Origin: Purshia tridentata
Lineage: Eukaryota; Streptophyta; Magnoliopsida; Rosales; Rosaceae
Reading direction: 5' to 3'
DNA length: 64,000 nt
NCBI GenBank assembly: GCA_003254885.1
Contig: QANT01005506.1
Span: 1 to 64,000, forward strand
The first letter of the stretch is position 1, and every line of letters begins with the position of its first letter. The position numbers and the translations under genes were made by a program. The notes beneath the pieces are model-generated. The model saw only the letters and a program-made list of their open reading frames with translations. It was not told the DNA's origin and searched no databases. Positions 24,802-41,500 of the stretch are shown piece after piece.

Positions 24802-25575
24802 GGTTGTCAACAACCTGCTTCTCGCCGCATAATTTTGTTCCCCGATACGCAGAGTTCGGTTTTCGGCAACTGAAGAAAGAGTTTCCGGAAGCAATTGTTC
24901 GATGCTTCAAGACCGTGTTTGTTTCAGAAGGAGGCCCTTTTTTTTGCCGGAGATTATAAAGTAACTGTAGTAATTTAATGGGAAAAAGAAACAAAACAGA
25001 AATAAGAAGGTCAAAAAATGTTTGTAGTCCCCTAATAACAGACGGTCATTCACATAAATTGCTTTAAATATATCCTCTTACACCCACAAGAAGTAGTTGC
25101 ATGTTAGTCACATGAGGTGATTTGGTAAGTGTAAAGGCGTATATATTTGTTACATGTTACATATAAATTTATCTCGTATTCTTAAATTAAGCTATTTGAA
25201 AAAAAGTAAAACATCCATTTATGTGCACATTACATATTATTTTTGCAAACAAATTGACCGAATAAAGAATTCATACAAAATTGCAAGCGTTAAGAAATTA
25301 TGATATGATTAAAAATTAAAATTATAAGAAGTTTAGTAGAATTTGGTTCTATCTATGAGGACTACAAATGTAATTAGCCAAATAGAAAAATATTGTTTGG
25401 AAAAATAACTTCATGAAATTAGTTAGTTTTTTTATTCGCATAAAATTAATTAGTTTTGGTTAAGCACTTAAGCCTTAACAAAAAACACGGTCTCTAGACG
25501 GCGTTTCTATTAAGCGCTTTTTTCTCACCTTTAACTTGCTCACACTTCGTGCTCTTCTCCTCTCTTCTCTCTCAC
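24802..25575. other. Bidirectional intergenic region, TEL2 / ELP3
   Basis: 774 bp between two divergent start codons, containing both promoters. The centre (24990-25470) is AT-rich with no gene. No canonical TATA box at a convincing distance was found for either gene, as is common for housekeeping genes. Confidence 0.55.
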
Positions 25576-28984
<3,409 letters not shown>

Positions 28985-29448
28985 CTAGATCAAGACTAGT
29001 GCAACACAGTTTTGTAACATTATTCTAAATGAGTTGTAACTTCCAATATATAATCAGCTTGTATGTGTTACGTTTGTTTTTGCTCTCATTATAGACTCGA
29101 AGTTTTTTTTCCCTAAATTATAAAAAATAAAGAAAATTCCATTATTTCAGACGAAGTATTGTTAATGGATTTCTAAATTATATTGAATGTTACTAAGAAA
29201 GTATTGTTTACAAGTCTTTGGGACAATACGCTGATTGAAATTGATCATACTGTCTAGCCATGACACTAGTTTTACAAACCACATAATCAATTGTAGGCCA
29301 TTTAATGAGGGAATTACACGGCGTCGTTTTGCCCTTTTTGAAATTTTTATTTCTTATTTCTTGGGATTTCATATATATTTTCTCACTCTTATATTAAGCT
29401 TTCAGCCTATCACACATTTCACACTAGGTCATTTATCCCAGCCAAATC
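28985..29448. other. Intergenic, ELP3 to HemW-like gene
   Basis: 464 bp with the ELP3 3' UTR and the promoter of the next gene on the same strand. No further gene or repeat was seen. Confidence 0.55.
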
Positions 29449-30939
29449 ATGCTCAAATTAACCTGCACTCCCATTTTCACGACCTTTCCCGCCAAACCGA
29501 TATCGCCCAAACCACTGGGTCACGCTATTTTTTGCGCCTTCACACACACTACACCAACCGTTCGACAAAATGCCTCACCCAACAGCCCCCCCACCATTTT
29601 TCCACCACCTACTTCCGCTTACATCCACCTCCCTTTCTGTCGAAAACGCTGTCACTACTGTGACTTCACAATCGTTGCCCTCGGCTCTGCTTCGAACCAA
29701 ACCGACAACGATCCACGAATGGTGAACTATGTCCAATTGCTCTGCCGAGAAATCAATGCAACGAAAGCGGAAAATGACACCAACCCACCTCTTGAAACGG
29801 TCTTTTTTGGGGGAGGCACGCCTTCTCTTGTGCCACCTAAGCTTGTTTCTTCTATTCTGGAGACGTTGAGATTGAACTTTGGGCTGAGTTTGGATGCTGA
29901 GATATCGATGGAAATGGACCCTGGGACTTTTGATGCCAAGAAAATGAAGGAAATGATGGAGTTGGGTGTGAATAGAATGTCATTGGGAGTTCAGGCATTT
30001 CAAGAAGAGTTGTTGAAAGCGTGTGGGAGAGCACATGGTCTTAAGGAGGTTTATGAGGCTATTGAGATTGTTGAATCATGTGGGGTTGAGAATTGGAGTA
30101 TGGATCTTATCTCTTCTCTACCTCACCAGACCCCAGATATGTGGGAAGAGAGCTTGAGGCTAACTGTTGGAGCACGTCCTACCCATGTGTCGGTATACGA
30201 TTTGCAAGTGGAACAAGGCACAAAGTTTGGATTGTTGTAAGTAATAGAGTCAGTGATCAAATCCATAGTTTTAGCTTTATAATGAATTTGACGTTGAAAT
30301 TGGAGTCTTTGCAGGTATACACCAGGGGAGTTCCCATTGCCTTCTGAAACAAGATCGGTTGATTTCTATAGAATGGCATCTAGGACGCTATCAGATGCGG
30401 GCTACAACCACTATGAAATTAGCAGTTACTGTAAGAGTGGGTATCATTGCAAACACAACCTTACCTATTGGAAAAACAAACCCTTCTATGCTTTTGGCCT
30501 TGGCTCTGCTAGCTATGTTGGTGGTGTGAGGTTTTCAAGGCCAAAAAGGATGAATGAGTACATGGGTTATGTGGAGAATTTGGAAAATGGGTTGGTGGAT
30601 TGCTGCGAGAGTAATCATATTAATGCTCAGGACACGGCCATGGATGTTGTTATGCTCTCTCTTAGAACTGCAACTGGTCTGGATTTGAAGTCTTTTGGAG
30701 AAGCATTTGGTAGCTCCCTTGTTCTTTCTCTTTGCAAGGCCTATAAGCCTTATCTTGAAAGTGGGCATGTGGTTTTCTTGGATGAGCAGAGAAGGGCCAT
30801 GACTGCAGATGAATTCAACGCCTTGCTATTAAACGAGGAAAAGATCGAAAGTATTGCCTACATTCGGCTTAGTGATCCGGACGGTTTCCTTTTATCCAAT
30901 GAATTGATATCCCATGCATTTGCAGTTGTAGCTCCGTAA
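29449..30939 (+). CDS. HemW-like radical SAM protein (organelle-targeted)
   Basis: Member of the HemN/HemW family. Exons 29449-30236 and 30315-30939 give 470 residues. Residues 1 to about 55 are rich in Thr, Pro and Ala with few acids and look like an organelle transit peptide. The radical SAM motif is C64-x3-C68-x2-C71 followed by Asp-Phe (CRKRCHYCDF); the coproporphyrinogen oxidase HemN has a fourth Cys at that Phe, so this is the HemW type, which in bacteria binds heme and may deliver it to respiratory proteins. GGGTPS (S-adenosylmethionine side) and the later NxxYWKNKPFYAFGLGS segment are present, as is a HemN C-terminal domain (about 380-450). Often annotated as oxygen-independent coproporphyrinogen oxidase; the missing Cys argues against that activity. 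Confidence 0.92.
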
Positions 30940-32077
30940 GCTCGGAGCTCCTTGGAAGTGAATGGATGGTCGACTGCAGCATCTGGTAGACTGGAAAAGC
31001 CTCAAATAAATTGTTTTATAGCATCTTCCAAAGTGATTTGTGGAAGGCCTCACTACTTTCATTTGCATAGTCAAGTTGAAATTGGTTAACTCGGGTGGTT
31101 CAAAAATGGGTTAGAACAAACGTCTGTATAACGTAAAAATAAGAGTTGAACCAGGGAAATTATGCTTATGCAGGCATTTGCATGAAATTTTCATCCGAGA
31201 TATATGTTATGCAAGTTAACAATAGCCAGACAAGCAGAAACAAAGTACTTATCCTCTTATGGGTTAAATAGGCTTATAGCAAATCTTAATCTGATAGAAA
31301 ATCAATGTAGCACTCATGGTAAGACTTAAACATTAATATGCATCTCCAGGTACATGAGGCAGAATGACAACAAAGTTTTGAGGATGAATTACAATAAAAT
31401 TTATCCTTTTTCATCAACCACCAGAGCCTCTATTGAAGTTATAAATTATCTGTAGCAAATTTGGCTCTTGCAGCATTCTTGTGCAGCATACTCCTCTGTG
31501 CGTTGCACAACATGCAGATTTATAAGGAAATATGTCCGATGGCAAGTTTGCACATGCAATCCTTGATCTGCTCATTTAAGCAATGACTCCCCAAGGGCCT
31601 GATTTAAACATAAGAAAAAACAGATTTTGAAATTCCAGTTATAATTTTTTATGTACTTACATATCCTCCAGTGCTGTGATAATGATATAATACAATATCA
31701 TGATCCAGCCACAAGAGAAAAGGGATACCCAATAAATGATAGTTTATTGTTTTTATTCAAATATAGCAGCATATTACAGTGCTCAATAACAGTAATTTTC
31801 CTTCAGTCTCAACCAATAATGATTATTGATATAGTTTATAACATCTTTCGTTAGATGAAATAAGTACCAATTTTCTATATTGTAAAAAGGAAGAGGCACT
31901 TATAAGCATTCTAACAACTTTTTGAATCATTCAACTGACAATGTAGCAGACAATGTTATAACACCAAAGGGTGTATCTTAGGTCTTGCTTCAACTACAAA
32001 GCACCTTATGAGGGTTTTGTTTTCTGCTAACTTTTGGGATGTGCCTTATAGAAATGAAATTGCAGATAGATTACCAA
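30940..32077. other. Convergent 3' flanks of the HemW-like and C2H2 genes
   Basis: About 1.1 kb, AT-rich, with no gene recognised. Near its right end lies a second copy of the terminal coding segment of the C2H2 gene (separate entry). Confidence 0.55.
31994..32048 (-). repeat. Second copy of the terminal exon end of the C2H2 gene
   Basis: On the minus strand this segment (AAGGCACATCCCAAAAGTTA..., CAAAACCCTCATAA) matches the end of the last exon at 32078-32120 (AAGGCGCATCTCAAAAGTTG..., AAAACCCTCGTAG), including the position of the stop codon. The copies are about 75 bases apart and differ at several sites. Confidence 0.8.
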
Positions 32078-34647
32078 CTACGAGGGTTTTTTTTTCTGCC
32101 CAACTTTTGAGATGCGCCTTAGCTCTTGTGTTCCCATTCTCATCTCTCTGCAAAAGACATAAATTAGGAAACTATTGCAACTAATCTAAATGGAAATTTT
32201 AAGTGGCTAAGAAAGTGATACCTTTGGTGCAAATAAACTATCATATAGAAAATAGGAAGCAGCATCAGAGTCAGTATTGAAATAGCCAGGTAAAATACAT
32301 TTATTTGCTTCTGCACAGACAAGACAACATATATTACTGTAAAGAAAAATCTTCAAAAGAAAGAAAAAATGGACTAACAAGAATTGTAGAAAATATTTGC
32401 AACCTACTGCAGGAGAAAATAACCCAGGAGATATTGAAACTATGGCACATAAGACTAATGGTGTCCAGAGTCATTTGACCTTATTAGAAGTGCGTTGGCC
32501 ATCAAAAGAAACAAGCCAGTAGAAAGACAATTGAGTGTAATTGTAAACAGGTCATAGATTCTGAAATGAGCAGAACATCTATGGAGCCGGGAAATGAAAA
32601 TTGCAAACTCTTTGTTCAAGCATAGTTTATTCTAGATTGCAAAATACAGTAGGAGATTGAAACTTTACCTTTCCTCCTCTAGAAAAAGGTTTCTGTTTCC
32701 CCGAGCAAGTGTGAGCATGACAAAATTGGTGCAAGAACAATTCTACCAATACATCAAAATGTAAGCATAAGTAAAATAAACTATAACCTATCTGAAGTAG
32801 TATTATACGAGCATATCACAAGAGAAGGGAGAAAAAAAGGCTGTAAAATAACATCAGAATAGAAATGGAAGAACATCTGCTGGTAACAAAGAAAATACCA
32901 TGAAGACGGCGTGCTGAGGGACCTTGCTTAATGGGGAAACAGCTATCAGCAAGACCCTGCACGAAAAAAAAAAAATTAAAATTAAAATTAAAAAAAAAAG
33001 AAAAGGTATAAGAACCAAGAACCCAAGCAATTATAGTACTGCTAAGCAACCTCACATAGGTGGTGATTTCTTGCAGCAGCTGCAGGATTGCATTTGGTTT
33101 TGCTTGACTTGGTATTCATTACAACATCACAATGCAAAGCTCCACATAAATCAGCTAAGCACTTGCTGCCACTCTGCATTCATTAAAAAAATTTCATGCA
33201 GACAAAAACAACCCATATATCAAAAACAACTATGGACATGGTCAACTGAAAATGAAATTAAATGTTTGACATTGACCGATGCATGAGTGACTTGAGGCAA
33301 TATGCAATTGTGCAAAGAAGAAAAGAAGACGAAGAAGTTTGCAAATGATGACAAATTTCAATTAGCATCTTGCATGTATTGAAGAAGTGCTCCCAACATA
33401 TTAAAACAAGAAAATGTGGTTCACATACTACATTCAGAAGATTGTAGTGTCTGTTGTCAAAATGCTGATCAAGAAACTTTTCAGCACGGAAGCTTTTCTT
33501 ACAGTATCCACACTGCCACTCGTTTATATCCAAATAAATCTTGTGCTGTTCCTGATCTCTAAATAGATCATTTTCAGGATGAAGCCGACACTTACTTGGA
33601 ATCTCATAGTGCTCTTGTTCCACAAATGGCATCAAATACTGCATGATTAAAAATCAGAGATGCCCTTTTAGTACACTATTAGACAGTAGACATTAGACAT
33701 GGTATGATTTTTTGATACCACCCAATTTTGCCCATACCTGCTCGATAATTCTCCATGCTGCCCTGCTTCTTTCTCTGGAACAATGTACTTCATGAGCATG
33801 CTCTTGTTCTTGATTAAGAGTTCTAATAAAAAAGAAAAATAAAACACATGCAATAAGGATATAGGGCCAACCGTAAGAAAAAAACATATAATCCAGTGCA
33901 ATGTTTAAGGAACCCAACTTTTTTTCTCTTATTTGTTTATATCTCATTTTACAATAAGTAAGATCGACGTAACCAATTACTTGCACCACTTTATTAATTA
34001 GTCAAGCAATCGAGCTTATCTCTCCTAACTTTATCTTCAAATCCCACTTTACCATTGAATTTGATCAAATATGTTCGGAATAATAACTAATAGCTAATGA
34101 AAAGTTGTCAAATTAATATAGAGAATTAAAGCCACTTTACCTTGAAGCTGCAGATTTTTCAAAATCCTGGGTCACAAAATGCAGAAAATAATGTTACCTT
34201 AGAAGGTCCAAAGTGCAAAATATAACTAAACTCACAAAATAAGTAAAAGTTGTTCAACAAAGTCTTACACATTGTGATATGAAATCACTAAAACATTGGC
34301 TCTCAACAAAAAAAAAAGGCACAAAATTGTGAATATTTTAATAACCGCACTGAGGTAAATTCATTCTTTCTCCATTGATCAAAGCCTTTGATTTGCTCTG
34401 TTTGATGAGGTTCAATCTGGAAATTTCAAGCTTTTTACTTGAATAAAATCATTACCCACCAAAACGCATAATACAATACACAAAATTGAAGCTGCCAAAG
34501 ACATCCCAGCATATAAAGAAGTGAAGAACTATATTATATGTACACACACATAAAAAGAAGTACCAGGTCACAGGAGACGTGGACTATTTGTTGAAGAGAA
34601 AACGATAGCAAGAAAAGAACTGAAATCCATAGGCTGGTGTTCTTCAT
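32078..34647 (-). CDS. C2H2-type zinc-finger protein with signal peptide and C-terminal membrane helix (uncharacterised)
   Basis: Conserved plant protein of unknown role. Ten exons, right to left: 34564-34647, 34351-34416, 34141-34166, 33738-33822, 33429-33638, 33051-33173, 32899-32956, 32669-32742, 32222-32310, 32078-32147; 294 residues. Residues 1-26 form a clean signal peptide (MKNTSLWISVLFLLSFSLQQ, ending near VSC). One finger has the spacing C130-x2-C133-x12-H146-x4-H151. A Cys-rich stretch follows (KCLADLCGALHC). A hydrophobic helix spans about 246-268, then a short basic tail. The predicted topology places the finger in the ER lumen or outside the cell, unlike DNA-binding C2H2 proteins. 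The donor of exon 2 (TCA|GTGCGG) was chosen because it alone keeps frame with exon 3; it is the weakest part of the model. Confidence 0.85.
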
Positions 34648-35579
34648 CTCTTCCAAAGATTAAACAGTTTGGGCATTTCTCAGCAAAACCATTACTTGGG
34701 AAACTTTCGGGGCAACTGGGTTTGCTTCCTGAATGACAATATGGGTCTGTTTGTCTTCTTGGAGCTCGAAGCTCTAGCTGGAGAGAAGTTTTTCTTATAC
34801 CGGTCGACAATAACCATAGGACCAAGTATTGGGTATGTCACTGTACATGTCATTGTTTTTACACTCATAATAACATTTAGGCTCGATAATAAAACCAAAA
34901 ATTACACAAAGTATTTTAATTTTAATTTTTAAAGAAGAATAGTTTTTAAACTAAAAATTGAAATTTTATTTCAAATTATTTTAATTTTGATTTTAATTAT
35001 ATTTTATTTGTTTTCATTCCCTTTTTAAGGTTTGGGTTGGAATTGGATTACCCACTTTTATTTGTTGATTATACTTATTTATGGGTTCCATGGCAGTTGT
35101 CCCAAAAGCAAACAACCCAGTCATTAGATAAGCAAACAATGCCAAGCAAAGCATTGGACATGCTCTAAATGCCTAATGTGGTTCTTATTTTGTTCATAAT
35201 TTTTCTTGTACTATTTCCTCTCTTTCGTGTAATGCTTACCACGCGTTGCTTGGCTCTATTGTTGACAAAGCATGTAGCACCTCTGATGTTCTTGTTCTTG
35301 TTCTTGCACAAGATTTCAACCCAGCAATTTATTTCAACAAAAACACACCACAATAGTGCGTAAATTTTAAGTTAAAACTAAGTCATGATAGTAATTTCCA
35401 TCTTTTATCATATTCTACAGTCGTCTAAAAATACACTCGATGCAGCACTCCATGTGCATGCATGTTTGTCAGTACATTCATATGATGAAATCATTTAATT
35501 TTACAACCACAACCTGCAAAATTGCCTTGCATTTCTTGATGGCACATTCTAGCACATATAGTACTGTTGGGCTCAACGC
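34648..35579. other. C2H2 gene promoter and kelch gene 3' flank
   Basis: About 930 bp. 34860-35010 is very AT-rich. No gene, tRNA or clear transposon was recognised. Confidence 0.55.
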
Positions 35580-38500
35580 CTATCTTTTCTTCTTGCCTCT
35601 CTTTTTCGTACTAGTTTCAGCTTCTTCCTCTACAGCCTTCTGCTCTGCCTCTAATATGGCCAGCTGCAGCATACACAGAATAATATAAAAATTCAAAATA
35701 AAATGTCAATTTAACAATTCAGGGTTTCAAAAAGAAGCCCTATATAAAACTTGAGACACAAACCACAGAAATTACCTCATCAAGAATTGGTTTAAGCTCT
35801 TTGTATCGAGCCTCAGCAAGATCAAAACCATCCTTACGGAGCTCCTGTGATGCCAAGACCACACTATGTCACATGAAATGCACAAAAAAACAAATACCAC
35901 TACAGAATGAGAAGTTTCTTATCCTCCATGAGATATGCAGCCTGTTATTTGCTTCTTTGTTTTTTCATTCTTGTTTTTATCTATTCATTTGGTCCTTAAT
36001 AAGTCTATATATTAAGGGTTTCCTTTTTGATGAAAAAGAAGAAACAGACCTTTCCAGTGTGTTGAGTGTGTTCATGGGCTGCCATTTGCCAGTACAAATT
36101 TGTACGCTTGTAGAAATCCCTCAAATATTCACCAGGCTTCACATAAGACATACAGCAATATTAGCTGAAAAAGTGTTATGATGAAGACAAGGCCCAACTA
36201 GAGATTAAAGCTTAAACAGAAAATGTAAGGAATGGTCATAATCAGCATCGCAATACAAGCATGAGTCAAACCCATATATTATGCCATCATGTCGTACCAA
36301 CATTCAAATTAAAAGATAATAATTGCTCCTTGTATATTTCATCATAGTCTTAATAGCAATAAAATAATTTAAAAAATGAAGTACCATTGGGGTTCTTTGC
36401 GAATCAGAAAGGCCAAGACTGGCTCTGATCTGCTCTATTCTGGCCCGTTTCTCTTTCCTCCGAAGACTCTTTCCCCCACCCTTGATTAAAGCAACAGCAT
36501 CCCCCATTTGAAGTGTTCCATCTTTCCCACTCTGTGCACACAGAAAAGTGAAGACCGAATTAAACCACATAGCACAACTTTTTTTCTCTTTCAAAAAGTC
36601 AAAGTCCAATAATTTTCCATATGATACAGGCATGGCCAAATAGATGAACTGAAATAAGATTCTAAAGGCAATCCTTATTACTAACTCCCTCAACCAAAAT
36701 ATGTAAAGAATCAAAATAAAACCTCCACAACTTCAACATGTCTCATTGTATATCAGTTAGAAATATTGTAAATGGAATCATAGTCTTCACCAGACAAAGA
36801 CAATAATGGTTGATCTACAAGAATATATGCAACACTAAGTTTAATTCTTTAATTCCTTTGTTCCCAAATTGAGTTGGCTGTGGCGAGAAAGAAGAAAAGA
36901 GCTGACCGAATGGAAAAATAATTCGAAACTTCATGTAAAGGTCATAAAATGTATGATTAATAATTATCGTAATCACAAAATCAGGATGCATTTAGCCATT
37001 AAAGAAAAGCACATGTATGCTATAGAGTAAATAAAGACCTCTGCATCATTATCATCATCGGTCTCATCACTGTTGCTATCTTCATCGCCTTCATCTTCAC
37101 TATCATCTTCGTCTTCGTCTTCGTCTTCATCTTCATCCTCAGAGGCCTCCACCCATTCAGATCCTGATGCCTGGGAAAAGAGAAAAGCAGAGTTGGTCTT
37201 AAAAAGATGAAATTCAACAAAAGCATAGATTCCCAGTTGTCTAAATTTATTCAGAAAAAGTCACTAATGCAGAATCTTTGGAGAAATTGATTTTTCTTGA
37301 TTACAGAATTCCATGACAAAATTGACATATGGGTGAACCTTCATGCTTCTTAAAAGTTATATTAGCTATTTCTAGTGATGCTAAGAGAATTAACAAACAA
37401 ATAAGACAATAAAAACTCTCTTAAAAGTATCAAGAAGGCATGAGAATTTATATGTATAGAACAATCTATTACAAACCGGTATGATGCACTTCCACTCATC
37501 AAGTTTGCTAAGATTTAGGGAATACAAATCATCAAGTGTAATTTCTTGATCTTTAACCTCCATCATTCCCCCATAAACATATAAGGTATCTCTTCCAACG
37601 ACCATGCAGGAATTGATACGTCCACAGGGCTTCACTACCTAACAAAGTAACCAAATTCATAAATCAAATGGATGAATCTTAATGTTTGACAAAAAAAAAA
37701 TAATAGAATTAAAATCCAGCATGAAAAACCTCTGGGAAATCAGAAATTTGTGAATCCAATTTAACACTAGATTCCTGAGGCTTTTCGTCAGATTTAGCAG
37801 CTAACCCTCCATCATCAACAGTCATGGTTGTTGCCATTTGCTGTGATATACCACCAATCTTGCCCTCCAAGTCACCTGCTTCTTCATCATACCCAGAATT
37901 CTCATCTTTGTCATTTTCTGCACATTCCTCTGGTTCAGTTGAATGTATCTTGTCATCATCATTGTGTTTTCGTCCAGAATTTTTTTTTAGCTGCAAAAAT
38001 GGATAAATGCAGCTATTAAATAAATAGCTTCCATATTATTCATTCATAAAATTTTTTTTAGCTGCAAAAATGGATAAATGCAGCTACATGTTATTAAAAC
38101 AATGAAATCTTAAATAAATAGCTTCCATATTATTCATTCATAAAATCTGAAAGTTCAACGGGAAACTACTTCTATAAAACAGTGAAATCAGTACACATCC
38201 ATGTTTTAAATCTATAAATTGCCAAACCTTATCTTTTGTTGACTTCCCCTTCCGTAGTTCCAATGGGTACCTGTACCAAAAAGAAAACTGTGATTCTCAA
38301 ATGTGGCTCAAACAACAAGATTGCATGTTTTCCTACCTATAACACAGTCAAACTTCGTAAATCGCTGAACAATAAATGAGAGAGCAAAAAGTAAACTGGG
38401 TTGGTAGGAGCATATCATCACACTGGAACACATCATAATGTGTAAACTGAAAAACACTAGTTGCTTTCTAAACAAAAACATATTAGCTTGCAGCTAATTG

Positions 38501-41500
38501 TACAGATAACCAGAACTTAATTACAACCTTCTGAAAATACCAAACTGAAGTCATACAAACTGTCTGCCTAAGCGCATGGACAATAATTAAAACAAACTCA
38601 AACTGTTCAAAAGAAAGAATACCCTGAAATGGGGCTTACCAGCGATGGTTGTCTAATTGGTAGCCATAAAGTTCATCCAAGAACAAGCTCATTAGTACAT
38701 CACCTGCATGGATTCGAAAAGAAGAAAATAAAGCCTCCCATGCTTCAACCGGAATCCTTATTAGAAGCTTAAAAATTAATGTACATAGTTTAAAAAATTA
38801 AAGTAGAACTCAACATAGAAGTTGGCACAACTAAAGAAAACCTTATCTTCTTCTGCTCAGGGACAAAGCCCTCTCTATCTTTTGATACCAGTGACATTAA
38901 TCAAATTTTACCACCATGACACATGGTCATGTTCACATATACCAGAAAAAACTAACCTTTAACTTCCATGTCCACCACACCCCCAAAGAGCAAAGCTCGC
39001 CTCTTATGAACACACATGGAAAACCCAGCACGAGGACCAGGAGGCATCCCACTTTTCTTTACCTATACAAAGGAATCAATAATAATGAAAACCATGCACA
39101 TTGACAGTTATTAAAGAAAATGCTCAAACAAGAATATTAAAAAATTAATGTAAAGAAGATATAAATACAGTTACCCATGACACACAAATCTGCAAATAAT
39201 GGAGCACAATAATTGTACTGAAAGGAACATTTTTCTCTGCTTTCAAGATACAATAGCTTCAGAGTTTCCTAGTGATCAAACACAACCATGACATAGCTTC
39301 TAAAAATGTAGTAAAACCCGCATAACTGTTACTTTATCCAAAAATAGTATAACTGGCCTTTCTATTAAGCATAATGGGCAATATCTAAATAAAGAAGGGG
39401 AAGTAAAACTTTAAAGCAGAAAATCATCTTTTGTTCCCTAGCTAGATTGATGACTTGTCATAAAAGAAAACAGTGGTTTGAAGTAAGAACCTTGTTCCAT
39501 TCCCAAGTTCTAGGATCAAGGGACCACATGTCGGAATGAACAATTCCTTTCTCAGAGCCAGTTTTATCAGAGGAAACTTCTTTGGAATAGCCACCATATA
39601 AAAAAATCTGTAAAGTCAAAATAGACCACAAGGTCAAAGCCATTGAGAAAGTAACTAAATCATAATATTATGAAGTTATTTTGAATCACTCACCTCATCT
39701 TGGTACACAATAAACTGAAAACCACTTCGGGCACTTGGCCACATGGCCCCAGGCTTAGGAGTTATTTCTTGCCACTAAAATGCAACATTGCATAGGTAGT
39801 AGTTAAATATATAACCATAACAGATAATACTGCTCAATACTATATTAACATGACTCAGCCAAGATATATTTACCTTGAACTGATCCAGGTCAAATACATA
39901 AAGATCATTATGATACCTGCATAAGAGAGTATTATGTTTAAATCCACATGAACACCTCAACTTCAACTGTTATTTAACAAGACATTGCTCTCTGCGAGCT
40001 ACTAAAAACTGTAATAATTTTTTTAAAGAGAAACCGATGGCCCTAATTCTAATACACAATAAACACAAAATTATTAATTAAAAAAATAAGTGAATGCAAG
40101 TTCAATCTGTAACACAATATCTGTGGAAATCAGCCCACCATAAAAGTCCAATAATAGTAACTTATGCTTTTGCTGCTAGTGCTGACAAAAATTTAATATC
40201 AAAGAGAGCATAGATATCCTATTCAGTAAAAGAGAACTCTCTTCTAATGTGGTCACTGAAAAATTTATCATGAAAATCAGTCACAAACCTTTTAGAGGAC
40301 AGTAAATATGTCAAGAAAATTTCCGAAAGAAGAGAGATATAATAAAATCAACGCAAAATCATGAGTTAAATAATTATAAAACCATCGAAAATGTTTATAA
40401 AGTTCCATCACCAACCTCACTTCTCTAAGAGTGTCATAGAAGCCGCCAAAAACAATAATCTTGTGCTTGTACAATATCTGTAATATAAAATAAAAAAATA
40501 CATTTATAAAAATCTCTATTAAATTTTTTTTTTTTTTTTAAACGTGTATATGAGATGAAAACTGGACTAATGATGTAATGTAAAAGTCTCAACACACGCA
40601 CACTAAGGTATATGGAAATTAGACGGTTAAACTTCATAATCCATACTAATTAGGTAATGGGCACATCAATCAAAAGCAACCTGACTTTACCATTCGATGA
40701 CCTGAGCGTGGACTTGGACTCCCTTTTAAATTTAGTTGTTCCCATTGATTTGTTTTGAGGTCCAACATCCAAAAGTCCTATAACAGGAAGACAAAAAGGT
40801 AATATTATAGTTACACACAAACTAGACTGATATCATGATTAAACAGTCAAATCCCAGTCCACAATGACTACGCTTTTAACAGGTTTCACCTTGTAGTGAT
40901 GGAACCTCTCTTGGTTTGGGGAAGTAAACTCACCACCTAATGACAAGCAAATGAAATCATGTTGATGATGCAAAAGAATTAAAAGTGCCCGTGGTTTACA
41001 TGTGTTTTGTACATTTGAATGAAGTTTTTACAGTATACCAAATATGTAAAGATAGTTCTTCCACGTGACCGCCTGGTGAGCACTACGTGGAGGTGGACTA
41101 TTAGGGCTTGAAATTAACTTCCATTCTTGCTTTTCAACATCGTAGCGGTAAAGATCACCATACACAAAGGTCTGCAGCAACACAAATTAGCATAACTCAA
41201 GGTGAACATTAGGGGGGGAAAAAATCCTTTTACTTCAAATAAGCATATAGATTGTAAAACAATCTCAGGACCTAACCTTGTTACCGTTGTAGAATTCACC
41301 CCCATAAAGGATTAACTCTGTCTCTTTCAAGGGATTGATGTTCAGCTACAAAATTACCAAGCACAAACGTTTAAAAATTACAAGGGGTAATGCACACATG
41401 CATCCACACACAAAACTAAGACTGGCCCAGTCAATGGAAAATGCTAACAAATACAAAACTAAAAGTGTCCTGAATGGTATTACCGTACAGTTGGATCGCG

